38,391 nucleotides of DNA from Bacteroidaceae bacterium (GTDB lineage: Bacteria > Bacteroidota > Bacteroidia > Bacteroidales > Bacteroidaceae). Where the stretch lies: assembly GCA_017516885.1 (NCBI GenBank), contig JAFXAR010000028.1, positions 1 through 38,391 on the forward strand, given 5' to 3'. This document shows, one piece after another, positions 18,335 to 26,392 of the stretch; position 1 is the first letter of the stretch; the number at the start of each line of letters is the position of its first letter. The notes under the pieces were generated by a model. That model was not told the origin of the DNA and ran no database searches. It saw only the letters and a program-made list of their open reading frames with translations. Position numbers and translations under genes: made by a program.

Positions 18335-19303
18335 ATGACAGACCTCACCCTTGCCATCTGCATGTATAATGCAGAAAAATACATAAAAGAGACACTTGAG
18401 AGTGTCATTGCCCAAACTATGCAGAATTTTTACCTGCTTATTGTCAATGACTGCAGCACAGATAACAGCCTCGCTGTGGTAGAGGAATTCTTTGCACTGC
18501 ATCCAAGGCAGTATGAAGTTGTCACTTTCAATGAAAACTGCGGCATAGCAACAGCAAGAAGCTTCGCAATAAAGCATGCAAAAACAGAATATTTTCTATT
18601 TATCGACTCCGATGATCTCCTTGAGCCAACACTTGTTGAAGAAGAATATTCAGCAATTACAAATAACAATGATTTGATTGGCGTATCATGCTGGAACGAC
18701 TTCATAGATGAAAAAAGTAAAAAAATAAACGGCGGCACTTTCCTTGGCGAGAAGTCCAAAGAGGATTTCATAGAAAAGGCCAAACGGAATAAATTGATTT
18801 TCTTGCCAATACACACTATGTTTGACAGGAAATACGCAATAAGGGCCGGGGGTATATGCACCAATGGATTTCCTGATGGGAAACCACGCTATCATGACTT
18901 TTGCGAAGAACTTGACATGTGGACGCGCATGAGCGACTTTTACAAAGATGGCAAGGCAATAATTACAATTCCAAAGTTACTGTATCACTACCGCAAGATT
19001 GACGGACTTTCATCAAATCATTTCAACATGATAATAAAGATGCGCTACACCAAGCGCAATCTGCTGCTGCGCCGCCGGGGAGAAAAGGAACTCACATTCA
19101 TTGAATTCTACAACTCGCTTACAAAGAAAGAGCTCAAGAAACTTAAAGATGATGCCAAAGCTGCAGACAGCCTGCGCAATGGGGTATTCTACCTTAAACG
19201 CAAGAAAATATTCAAGGGCGCTTGGGAGATTCTGAAATCAATTTATTACCGTCCCGGATACATTTTTGACAAGTTCAAGCACAACTTCTTAAAGAAGAAA
19301 TAA
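18335..19303 (+). CDS. Glycosyltransferase family 2
   Basis: A 322-residue GT2 enzyme with LTLAICMYNAEKYIKETL, LLIVNDCSTDNS, NCGIATARSFAIKHA and DSDD at 91-94. The C-terminal portion is rich in lysine, ending FLKKK. It starts 5 bases after the polymerase stop. The last codons and stop lie at the left edge of a 34-bp direct repeat (19298-19331), so its end marks the left boundary of a small insertion. Sugar specificity unknown. Confidence 0.9.
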   Translation: MTDLTLAICMYNAEKYIKETLESVIAQTMQNFYLLIVNDCSTDNSLAVVEEFFALHPRQYEVVTFNENCGIATARSFAIKHAKTEYFLFIDSDDLLEPTLVEEEYSAITNNNDLIGVSCWNDFIDEKSKKINGGTFLGEKSKEDFIEKAKRNKLIFLPIHTMFDRKYAIRAGGICTNGFPDGKPRYHDFCEELDMWTRMSDFYKDGKAIITIPKLLYHYRKIDGLSSNHFNMIIKMRYTKRNLLLRRRGEKELTFIEFYNSLTKKELKKLKDDAKAADSLRNGVFYLKRKKIFKGAWEILKSIYYRPGYIFDKFKHNFLKKK

Positions 19304-19331
19304 CCAAAATGACAGCCGCTACAGAACATAT
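19298..19331 (+). repeat. 34-bp direct repeat, left copy
   Basis: Identical over 34 bases to 19765-19798. It runs from the last AAA codon and stop of the GT2 gene through the first codons of the kinase-like gene. The two copies bracket 433 bases containing the DUF1016 fragment. Confidence 0.9.
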
Positions 19332-19335
19332 ATAA
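19309..19335 (+). pseudogene. Nine-codon remnant start of the downstream kinase-like gene
   Basis: ATG at 19309 reads MTAATEHI and then TAA. The eight residues equal the first eight of the protein encoded from 19776. This is the orphaned copy of that gene start left by the duplication; it is not expected to have a function, though it could be translated as a tiny leader. Confidence 0.7.
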
Positions 19336-19341
19336 ATCAAT

Positions 19342-19770
19342 ATGGAAGAAAAGAACAATTTACCAGCGAACAATAACGTGAGCAAGGTCTTTATTACCGA
19401 CATCTGCTCTATTATTGACAAAGGCCGAAAAACAGCCTATGAGTCGGTCGGCAACATCATGATAGAGACTTATTGGAATGTTGGCAAAAGAATTGTTGAA
19501 GAGGAGCAGAAAGGCAAAGAACGCGCAGAGTATGGCAAACGCATAATAGAGCAGCTTTCATCAGAACTCACTCTCCGTTATGGCAAAGGATTCAGCAAGA
19601 GATACCTTGCTTATTTCCGTAAATTCTATATGACAATAAGTGATATTGAGATTTTGCAAACGCGTTTGCAAAATCTTACTTGGTCGCACATTCTTACTGC
19701 ATTAAGAGCAGACTCAGAAACAAGCATACGCTGGTATTTGCAAATGGCATCACAAAAGGGAGAAAAATAA
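19342..19770 (+). pseudogene. Truncated DUF1016 (YhcG) gene: N-terminal domain only
   Basis: The 142-residue product matches the N-terminal helical domain of DUF1016/YhcG proteins: AYESVGNIMIETYWNVGKRI, YGKRIIEQLSSELTLRYGKG, FSKRYLAYFRKFY and LTWSHILTALRA. Full-length relatives have roughly 330 to 380 residues with a C-terminal PD-(D/E)XK nuclease-like domain, which is absent here. The reading frame runs into the right 34-bp repeat, and its final Lys codon and stop are supplied by that repeat, so the 3' end was created by the insertion junction. It has no apparent link to polysaccharide synthesis. It might still make a stable helical domain, but I regard it as a broken gene. Confidence 0.75.
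19649..19676. repeat. 28-bp perfect palindrome inside the DUF1016 fragment
   Basis: Bases 19649-19676 read the same on both strands, centred on CGCG at 19661-19664. It lies in the codons for the conserved ILQTRLQNLTW region. It may be a chance result of coding for that motif or a protein-binding or recombination site; there is no U-run, so it is not a terminator. Confidence 0.7.
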
Positions 19771-19798
19771 CCAAAATGACAGCCGCTACAGAACATAT
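19765..19798 (+). repeat. 34-bp direct repeat, right copy
   Basis: Exact match to 19298-19331. It contains the stop of the DUF1016 fragment (19768-19770) and the true ATG of the kinase-like gene (19776-19778), and its extension past 19798 continues that gene normally. Confidence 0.9.
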
Positions 19799-21092
19799 CA
19801 GAGAAATCATCGGTTTTCTTAACAAGAATGCCGATTACGCAGTTCTGCGCAACTTTGAGGGATTGCCCGAAAAGAACAACAGCCGCGATATTGACATAAT
19901 AATAACACGCAAAAGCTACAAGAAAATAAAGAGGGCGCTTGTGGAACTGATTGACCGCAGCGGATGGAAAATCATCACCTACCTCAACAGTGACCGCCTC
20001 ATCAGCTATGTATGCGCAAAGACAACAGAAGAGAGTACTGATATAATACAGTGGGACTTCTTTTTCGACACATCGGTATGGGGAGTGCAGCTTATGAGTG
20101 CGGAGGAGTTCCTTGAGCACAAACAGTTCAACGGTTTTCTCTACTACGTTGGCGTAGAGTGCCAATTCCTTGACAAGATACTCTACAACAGTGCCGTAGG
20201 CAGCAAGTACCCCGAAAAGTACAAAGCGACAAGGGATGCTGCTGAAGACACCGCGATTGTAAAAAACAAGATAATGCATGTTCTCGGTTGCAATTCAGCC
20301 GCTGAATGCGAGCAGAAGCGTGGGAAGGGACTGCTCCTCAGGGCATTCTGGAACAACCTCAAGCGCAGGCCATTAGGACTATTTGCAGACATGTTCCATT
20401 TCCTTTACACTTTTATAGGAAACTATCTGCTTTCACGCACAGGCTTCAGCATAGGCTTCACTGGCCCTGACGGCAGCGGAAAGACCACCGTCATTGACAC
20501 AATCCTTGAGCGCATTGCACCGGTATTCAAGACAGCGCACAAATACTGCCACTTCCGCCCCGCCCTGTTCGGCAACCTCGGCGAGGTGGCCCACTCTGCC
20601 GGCATAAAGAAGGAGGTCGACCGCAACTACAGCGACCCTCACCGCGGAAAAAAGACCGGCACACTCAGTTCCCTGCTGCGCCTCTGCTACTACTCTGCCG
20701 ACTACATCGTTGGATACTTTGCAAAGGTAAAATCAGTCACACGCATAACCCGCATAGTTGTATTTGACCGCTACTACACCGACATAATCTGCGACAGCCG
20801 CCGGTCAAGAATATACCTTAGTCCCAAATTCCTCTACTGGTGGGGCAGGCTGTTTATACCGTCGCTTGACTACAACATACTGCTCACAGCAAACAGTGAA
20901 ACCATCCTTGCCCGAAAGCGCGAGCTTGACGAAGAGGGAATAAACACAATCAACAGAAAGATTGACTGCCTCGCCGGCAAAAAGGGATACACAAAAGTGC
21001 TGAACGAGACCACACCACAGGCAGCTGTCTATGAAATATTGAACCATGTATTCAACGAACAGCACAGAAAAAACCTGAAAAGACTGAAGTAA
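19776..21092 (+). CDS. Nucleotidyltransferase-like / thymidylate-kinase-like fusion protein
   Basis: From ATG 19776 the product has 438 residues. The frame is open further upstream to 19680, but that part overlaps the DUF1016 fragment and the MTAATEHI start is duplicated intact at 19309, which argues for 19776. Residues 1-150 resemble the minimal nucleotidyltransferase-like domain of polysaccharide loci (YAVLRNFEGLPE, then DID at 38-40). From about 225 there is a P-loop kinase domain: GPDGSGKTT at 230-238, then VFDRYYTDIICD (the thymidylate-kinase DRY-type motif) and ARKRELDEE, a lid-like region. Such fusions occur in LPS and capsule clusters; the substrate is not known to me, and a sugar or polyol kinase is as likely as a nucleotide kinase. 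It starts 5 bases after the DUF1016 stop. Confidence 0.82.
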   Translation: MTAATEHIREIIGFLNKNADYAVLRNFEGLPEKNNSRDIDIIITRKSYKKIKRALVELIDRSGWKIITYLNSDRLISYVCAKTTEESTDIIQWDFFFDTSVWGVQLMSAEEFLEHKQFNGFLYYVGVECQFLDKILYNSAVGSKYPEKYKATRDAAEDTAIVKNKIMHVLGCNSAAECEQKRGKGLLLRAFWNNLKRRPLGLFADMFHFLYTFIGNYLLSRTGFSIGFTGPDGSGKTTVIDTILERIAPVFKTAHKYCHFRPALFGNLGEVAHSAGIKKEVDRNYSDPHRGKKTGTLSSLLRLCYYSADYIVGYFAKVKSVTRITRIVVFDRYYTDIICDSRRSRIYLSPKFLYWWGRLFIPSLDYNILLTANSETILARKRELDEEGINTINRKIDCLAGKKGYTKVLNETTPQAAVYEILNHVFNEQHRKNLKRLK

Positions 21093-21093
21093 T

Positions 21094-22104
21094 ATGACAG
21101 AACAACCGTTTTTCTCCATTATAATACCAGTTTACAATGGAGTTACCAACGACCTCCCAATATGCCTTGACAGCATCTGGAATCAGCCTCTTGACAGTTC
21201 GCTCTATGAGGTTGTCTGTGTTGATGACTGCAGCACAGACAATACACGCACCTATCTCAAGGATGAACAATTAAAACACCCAAACCTAAAAGTAATAGAA
21301 AACGAAAGAAATATAAGGCAGGGCGGTTCACGCAACAAGGGAGTTAGAGCAGCAAAAGGCAGATATATAATATTCATAGACCAGGACGACTACTACCATA
21401 AGGAAAGTATAGCACAAGTATACAACCACCTAAAAGCAAATAAACTTGAGATATTGATTGTAGATTGCGCATATCAGCATCCCGGATTTGAAAGCAACAA
21501 ATTACAGCACAACTTCCCGCACAGGGAGGTTATGACCGGAGACGAGCAGATACAGAGGAACTCAATCCCCTATGCTCCATGGAAGTTTGTTTTTCTTAGG
21601 TCGCTTATGATAGAAAATGGCATTTTCTTTGCCGAGCACGAACGCATAGAAGATGTTGACTGGGTGCATGCACTTACACATTATGCAAAGCGTACGCAAT
21701 ATCAGCCAATACTCTTGATACACTACAACAAGACTTCACTTTCAACGACAATGACATCGTACAAGTCACCAGATACCGTATATAGCACTCTGCGAGCAGG
21801 CAAAAGGCTTACAGACCTTGCTACAGCAACATTTGCAGAGTCAAATGACAACGTAAAGAAATATATCAGGTCATTAGGCGGCAGAATGTATTATATTGGA
21901 ATAAGAAGCTACTTTTTCTTCCACGACAGCATAAAAGAAAAATCCAGGAATATTAACGAGACCGGAAGGGAAATTGAGAGCAACTCGTTTCTTGTAAGGA
22001 CTGCAAAAAAGTGTCCTCGTCTATTTTCTGCAATTACCAACGTTTTAAGCCCCGCAGGCAATTTTTCAATGTACCTCTACCGTTTATTGAAATACCGAAG
22101 ATAA
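21094..22104 (+). CDS. Glycosyltransferase family 2
   Basis: A 336-residue GT2 enzyme with FFSIIIPVYNG, VVCVDDCSTDNT, NIRQGGSRNKGVRAAKGRY and the DxD-type motif DQDD at 96-99. The usual aspartate-serine is replaced by aspartate-glutamine, seen in some GT2 branches. The C-terminal region is basic and ends LLKYRR. It begins one base after the stop of the kinase-like gene. Specificity unknown. Confidence 0.9.
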   Translation: MTEQPFFSIIIPVYNGVTNDLPICLDSIWNQPLDSSLYEVVCVDDCSTDNTRTYLKDEQLKHPNLKVIENERNIRQGGSRNKGVRAAKGRYIIFIDQDDYYHKESIAQVYNHLKANKLEILIVDCAYQHPGFESNKLQHNFPHREVMTGDEQIQRNSIPYAPWKFVFLRSLMIENGIFFAEHERIEDVDWVHALTHYAKRTQYQPILLIHYNKTSLSTTMTSYKSPDTVYSTLRAGKRLTDLATATFAESNDNVKKYIRSLGGRMYYIGIRSYFFFHDSIKEKSRNINETGREIESNSFLVRTAKKCPRLFSAITNVLSPAGNFSMYLYRLLKYRR

Positions 22105-22108
22105 CTCT

Positions 22109-23056
22109 ATGGCAAGCAAAAGAATTGAATTCATTGACCTTGCAAAAGGCATCTGCATGATTGCTCTTGTTTTTGGGCACTGTGGAGTTGAGATAAGCGG
22201 TGCAGCAACATTACCGCTATATCTAATGATTTCAGGTATGTTCTTCAAGGAATATAACAGCCCAAAAATCTTCCTTGCAAAAAAAGCAAATGGAATTCTG
22301 ACGCCTTTTTTGTTCTTCTATCTGTTAGGCTGCGCTGCATATTACGGAATTAAGGTTTTTGCCCCTGAACTTTTGATAACAAGTGCAGGCGGCATTCTTG
22401 ACATTTTCAATAACCGGCAGTTTTTTAACGGTCCAATATGGTTTGTAATAGCCCTATTTTGGTGCAGCATTTACTTTTATATCATATTCAAAATAACAAA
22501 GAATAAACATATAAGATACTTAATATGTATTGTAGCCGGATTCATTGGATGGTGGTTAGGAAACGAAAGGTTCTTCTTGCCAATGTTCCTGGATGTAGCA
22601 ATGACCTCGCTTCCATTCTTTGCATTGGGATACTACATAAATAAATCGCAAATGCTTAACAAAGCAAATGAGAATGCAGGACTTGCATTCGGAATCCTGA
22701 TGTTAGTTATTTCTGCCATTTTGCCCTCGCGCATCTCCTTGCATTACAACATTATGGAAGGAGCGGTTTCTTACATCACAGGATTGCTTATTGCGTTTGG
22801 TTTATTGTTCATTTGCAAGAAGATTAAATCAGTCCCATTTGTAACATTCTGCGGACGCTATTCGCTCATCCTGCTCTGCGTGCACCACATGATATACCGC
22901 CCGCTTATGGTGCTTATGCCAAAAACCGGTATAGAACTTCTCGGCAGCAACTGGAGCATTGCAACAATCACGCTGCTGCTGTCGGTTGCATGCATCCCAT
23001 TGTGCAAGAAACTTATTCCATGGTTCGTGGCACAGAAGGATTTAATAAAAATTTAA
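22109..23056 (+). CDS. Membrane O-acyltransferase (fucose 4-O-acetylase-like)
   Basis: A 315-residue protein with about ten membrane segments. It begins RIEFIDLAKGICMIALVFGH, the acyltransferase-3/COG3594 signature, with the probable catalytic H24. FNGPIWFVIALFW near residue 107-119 and SLILLCVHHMIYRPL near 253-267 are further conserved positions. Likely O-acetylates one sugar in the repeat unit. It starts 4 bases after a GT2 gene and may act on the residue that enzyme adds. Confidence 0.9.
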   Translation: MASKRIEFIDLAKGICMIALVFGHCGVEISGAATLPLYLMISGMFFKEYNSPKIFLAKKANGILTPFLFFYLLGCAAYYGIKVFAPELLITSAGGILDIFNNRQFFNGPIWFVIALFWCSIYFYIIFKITKNKHIRYLICIVAGFIGWWLGNERFFLPMFLDVAMTSLPFFALGYYINKSQMLNKANENAGLAFGILMLVISAILPSRISLHYNIMEGAVSYITGLLIAFGLLFICKKIKSVPFVTFCGRYSLILLCVHHMIYRPLMVLMPKTGIELLGSNWSIATITLLLSVACIPLCKKLIPWFVAQKDLIKI

Positions 23057-23110
23057 CAGGGAGCAACAATAAACGCAGGCAGACCACCAATTGAACAAAA
23101 TCTACAATCA

Positions 23111-24133
23111 ATGAAGAGAGAATCCAACATAGAACTGCTTAGAATTGTCTGTATGATAATGGTTCTTGCAATACATGCAAACTTCTTCTCAACAGGCATC
23201 CTTACAACACAAGAAGCTACAGCACTGCCACTGCAATCAATGTTGCGCAGTTTTGCCCATGCATTATGCGTCGGCGCCGTGAATACATTTATTATGATCT
23301 CCGGTTATTTTGGCATCAGGTATCGGAATAAAGGACTTGCAAGTATAATATTCCAAAGTCTGTTCTTCTGCATTAGCATCTATTTGATTATGCTTCTGCT
23401 CGGGTTAACTGAACTGTCCAAGATCAATATAGCTTCTACATTACTGTTGTTCAAGCAAGCAGATTGCTATTGGTTCGTATGGGCATATATTATACTCTAC
23501 ATTCTTGCTCCTGTCATAAACTCATTTACCGGGCATGTTCAAAAAAAAGAGTTCGAAAGAACGATTCTGCTCTTTTTCACACTGCAATTAGTATTAGATG
23601 CGACACCATTTAACAATTTCTTTATACAAGGATTCTCACCACTATCATTCATTGGCATATATATGCTTGCACAATACATTAAAAGATTTACCCCAGCCTA
23701 TACAAGAAACACGTGGCTCTCAATTTTCATTATATGCGTAATAACAAATACGGTATTGGAGTATTCTATAAAGCGATACGGAATAGACAATGGCATTATT
23801 AATTCTATAATAAACGGATACACTAATCCAATAACAGTAATACAATCGCTTGCACTTTTATTGTATTTTACAAAAATCAGGATAACAAACAACCTTGTCA
23901 ACTGGACTGCATCATCGTGCTTTGCTGTATACCTGTTCCATATGCATTTTTGCATTGTTGGTTATTACAGAATGTATGCATTGAATATATGGGAGCAATG
24001 TAGCGGCTTTACATATCTATTAACGATATCACTAATGATTACCGCGTTTTTTATCTCACCTGTACTTATAGATAAAATACGCATATTCTGCTTTAATAAG
24101 TTTTGGGACAAAATTGAAAAATATGCCCGCTGA
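23111..24133 (+). CDS. Membrane O-acyltransferase (acyltransferase family 3), paralogue 1
   Basis: A 340-residue multi-spanning protein. It opens MKRESNIELLRIVCMIM with H22 in the first membrane segment and has NTFIMISGYFGIRY, YWFVWAYIILYILAP and SSCFAVYLFHMHFC, all typical of acyltransferase-3 enzymes. The gene at 25361 shares the same first 13 residues, the same internal motifs and a common VLIDKIRIFCFN near the end, so the two are duplicates. The final 11 bases overlap the next gene. AT-rich, in contrast to the GT4 gene that follows. Confidence 0.9.
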   Translation: MKRESNIELLRIVCMIMVLAIHANFFSTGILTTQEATALPLQSMLRSFAHALCVGAVNTFIMISGYFGIRYRNKGLASIIFQSLFFCISIYLIMLLLGLTELSKINIASTLLLFKQADCYWFVWAYIILYILAPVINSFTGHVQKKEFERTILLFFTLQLVLDATPFNNFFIQGFSPLSFIGIYMLAQYIKRFTPAYTRNTWLSIFIICVITNTVLEYSIKRYGIDNGIINSIINGYTNPITVIQSLALLLYFTKIRITNNLVNWTASSCFAVYLFHMHFCIVGYYRMYALNIWEQCSGFTYLLTISLMITAFFISPVLIDKIRIFCFNKFWDKIEKYAR

Positions 24134-25364
24134 AAAAATAAAAATATTCGTATCGGCCTACGCTTGCGAGCCGGGGCTTGGCAGCGAGATTGGCGTGGGC
24201 TGGCACTGGGTGCTTGAGATGTCAAGGCACTTTGAACTGTGGGTGCTTACGCGCGAAAGCAACCGCGGCACAATTGAACCATGGATTGCAGAGCACCCCG
24301 AACACTCCGGCATACACTTCCTTTACTTTGACCTGCCCAAATGGGCGCGCTTCTGGAAAAAAGGCCTGCGCGGCGTGCGAACATACTACAACATTTGGCA
24401 ATACTGCACCAACGGCATCGTAAAGCGCACCATGCAAGAGAACGGCATCAAAGTGTTCCATCACCTGACCTATGGCAATGTGCTGTGGAAAGTAAGCTCG
24501 TACGGACAGAAGCAGTTCTTTGTCTGGGGCCCGGCCGGCGGCCTTGAAACCATTCCCGGAGAATACAGCAGGCACTATGCACCAAAGAACCGCATCATAG
24601 AGTGGGTGCGGCGTGCTGCCATAAAGACACTGCCGTTGAACCTCGGATTCAGGACACGCTGCAGGAATGCCAATCTTATACTTTGCAAAACCGAAATAAC
24701 ACGCAGCCTGATTCCGGCAAAACACCTCAGCAAAACAGTGCTTTTCACCGATGTTGCAGTTGAAAAAGGCGAACAGGAAAACTGCGCGGCAAACAGCGCC
24801 GACGGCATCATAGAGTACATTACAGTGGGACGCCTTGACGCATGGCGCGGATTCGACCTTGTTATTGAAAGCTTCGCCCTCGCAGCAAAGGAGAACAGGC
24901 TGATGCACCTTACCATTGTGGGCAAGGGCAGCGACAAGGCAAGGCTGACGGCACTGGTTGAAAAATTGGGATTGCAGAAGCAGATAACATTCACCGGCAA
25001 AGTACCGATGGAGGAATACTACAGACTGCTTGGCAGTGCCGATGTTGTTGTGAACGCATCGCTCAAGGAGGGCGCAGTAACTGTGTCGTTTGACTCCATG
25101 GCAATGGGCAAGCCGCTTATATGCATTGACACCACAGGCTACACCCGCTATTTCTCAAACGAATATGCGGTGATTATCCCCCGTACCTCGCGCAACGAGG
25201 TTATTTCAAGCATGGCCGCAGCCATGGAGCGCCTTGCCTGCAAGGAGGAACGCGGCAAACTCGGCAGCAGGGCAAAGAGCGCCGGCGAACAGTTCCTATG
25301 GCACGCCCGCGGCGTTGAGTACCGTGATTTGATGATAAAAGAACTAAACGACATTCATTCATGA
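24123..25364 (+). CDS. Glycosyltransferase family 4
   Basis: From ATG 24123 the product has 413 residues; a TTG at 24114 in frame is the alternative. ACEPGLGSEIGVGWHW at 14-29 is a well-known N-terminal motif of one GT4 group. The C-terminal Rossmann half has ITVGRLDAWRGFDL, LTIVGKGSD and NASLKEGAVTVSFDSMAMGKP. The usual E-x7-E donor-binding motif reads E-x7-D here, a mild departure. The gene is clearly GC-richer than the acyltransferase genes on each side, suggesting separate origins. Retaining sugar transfer at the cytoplasmic membrane face is expected. Confidence 0.9.
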   Translation: MPAEKIKIFVSAYACEPGLGSEIGVGWHWVLEMSRHFELWVLTRESNRGTIEPWIAEHPEHSGIHFLYFDLPKWARFWKKGLRGVRTYYNIWQYCTNGIVKRTMQENGIKVFHHLTYGNVLWKVSSYGQKQFFVWGPAGGLETIPGEYSRHYAPKNRIIEWVRRAAIKTLPLNLGFRTRCRNANLILCKTEITRSLIPAKHLSKTVLFTDVAVEKGEQENCAANSADGIIEYITVGRLDAWRGFDLVIESFALAAKENRLMHLTIVGKGSDKARLTALVEKLGLQKQITFTGKVPMEEYYRLLGSADVVVNASLKEGAVTVSFDSMAMGKPLICIDTTGYTRYFSNEYAVIIPRTSRNEVISSMAAAMERLACKEERGKLGSRAKSAGEQFLWHARGVEYRDLMIKELNDIHS

Positions 25365-26392
25365 AAAGAGAATCTAATATTGAATTGCTGAGAATTGTTG
25401 CAATGTTCATGGTATTAGGATTGCATGCAACATTCTCTGCATTGGGTCCAGTCAATGCAACAGAAGTAAAAGAATTGCCTACACAATCTTTCATACGGCT
25501 TTTAACCGAAAATGTCTGTATTGTAGGAGTAAATGTATTCGTTCTGATCTCTGGCTGGTTTGGAATCAAGTTTAAATGTAAAGGATTAAGCAATTTCATA
25601 TTCCAATGCCTGTTCTTCTCCTGTATTGTATTTATCCCATTCTTCTATTCAGGTCAAATAGAAGCAAACAGAATAAATGTCTTATCTATTTTCCTTCTGT
25701 ATCACAATGCATACTGGTTTGTTTGGGCATACATAATACTTTACATAAGTGCCCCCATTCTAAACAGTTTTATAGAACATTCTGACAGGAAAGATATAAG
25801 GACTATTATCATTTTGCTGCTTGTGGTGCAAACTGTTATAGTAATATTTACGCGAACCGGATTTTACAAGAGCGGATTCTCTCCTCTCTCATTTATAAAC
25901 CTCTATCTTTTGGCTAGATATTTCAAGCTGTACATAAAATTAAAAGGGAAATACAGGTTTTTATTCTTATACATACTTTGTGTAATGTGCAACAGCCTGG
26001 CATATTATATCCCAGTACATTCAGGCATAAGCAACGACACCATATATTCAATAAGCAAAGCATACACAAATCCATTAAACATAATTAGTGCGCTGTCCCT
26101 CCTTATATTCTTTACAAGAATTAATATCAAAAGCAAAATTATCAATTGGCTTGCATCATCCTGCTTTGCAGTATATCTTTTACACATGCATTTCTGCCTA
26201 AGAGACCATTATACTGAGCTGGCTAAAGAAATATTCAGCAAATATTCCGGTATTGAATATCTTGCAATTATTATAGCATTTATTACAGCCGTGTTTGCCG
26301 CATCTGTACTTATAGACAAAATACGAATATTCTGTTTCAATTTTTTATGGAACAAATACGAAAAGCACAAGTACCGCAATGACCACCCTTGA
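25361..26392 (+). CDS. Membrane O-acyltransferase (acyltransferase family 3), paralogue 2
   Basis: A 343-residue paralogue of the 23111 product: identical first 13 residues (MKRESNIELLRIV), H22 in the first membrane segment, VFVLISGWFGIKF, YWFVWAYIILYISAP, SSCFAVYLLHMHFC and VLIDKIRIFCFN. The middle regions differ more, which may mean different target sugars. The ATG overlaps the GT4 stop by four bases, and the end overlaps the next gene by 14 bases. As AT-rich as its paralogue. Confidence 0.9.
   Translation: MKRESNIELLRIVAMFMVLGLHATFSALGPVNATEVKELPTQSFIRLLTENVCIVGVNVFVLISGWFGIKFKCKGLSNFIFQCLFFSCIVFIPFFYSGQIEANRINVLSIFLLYHNAYWFVWAYIILYISAPILNSFIEHSDRKDIRTIIILLLVVQTVIVIFTRTGFYKSGFSPLSFINLYLLARYFKLYIKLKGKYRFLFLYILCVMCNSLAYYIPVHSGISNDTIYSISKAYTNPLNIISALSLLIFFTRINIKSKIINWLASSCFAVYLLHMHFCLRDHYTELAKEIFSKYSGIEYLAIIIAFITAVFAASVLIDKIRIFCFNFLWNKYEKHKYRNDHP

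Noticed and set aside
19680-19775. Upstream extension of the kinase-like gene by 32 codons
   Set aside because: The extension overlaps the DUF1016 frame and the duplicated MTAATEHI start at 19309 shows where the gene originally began.
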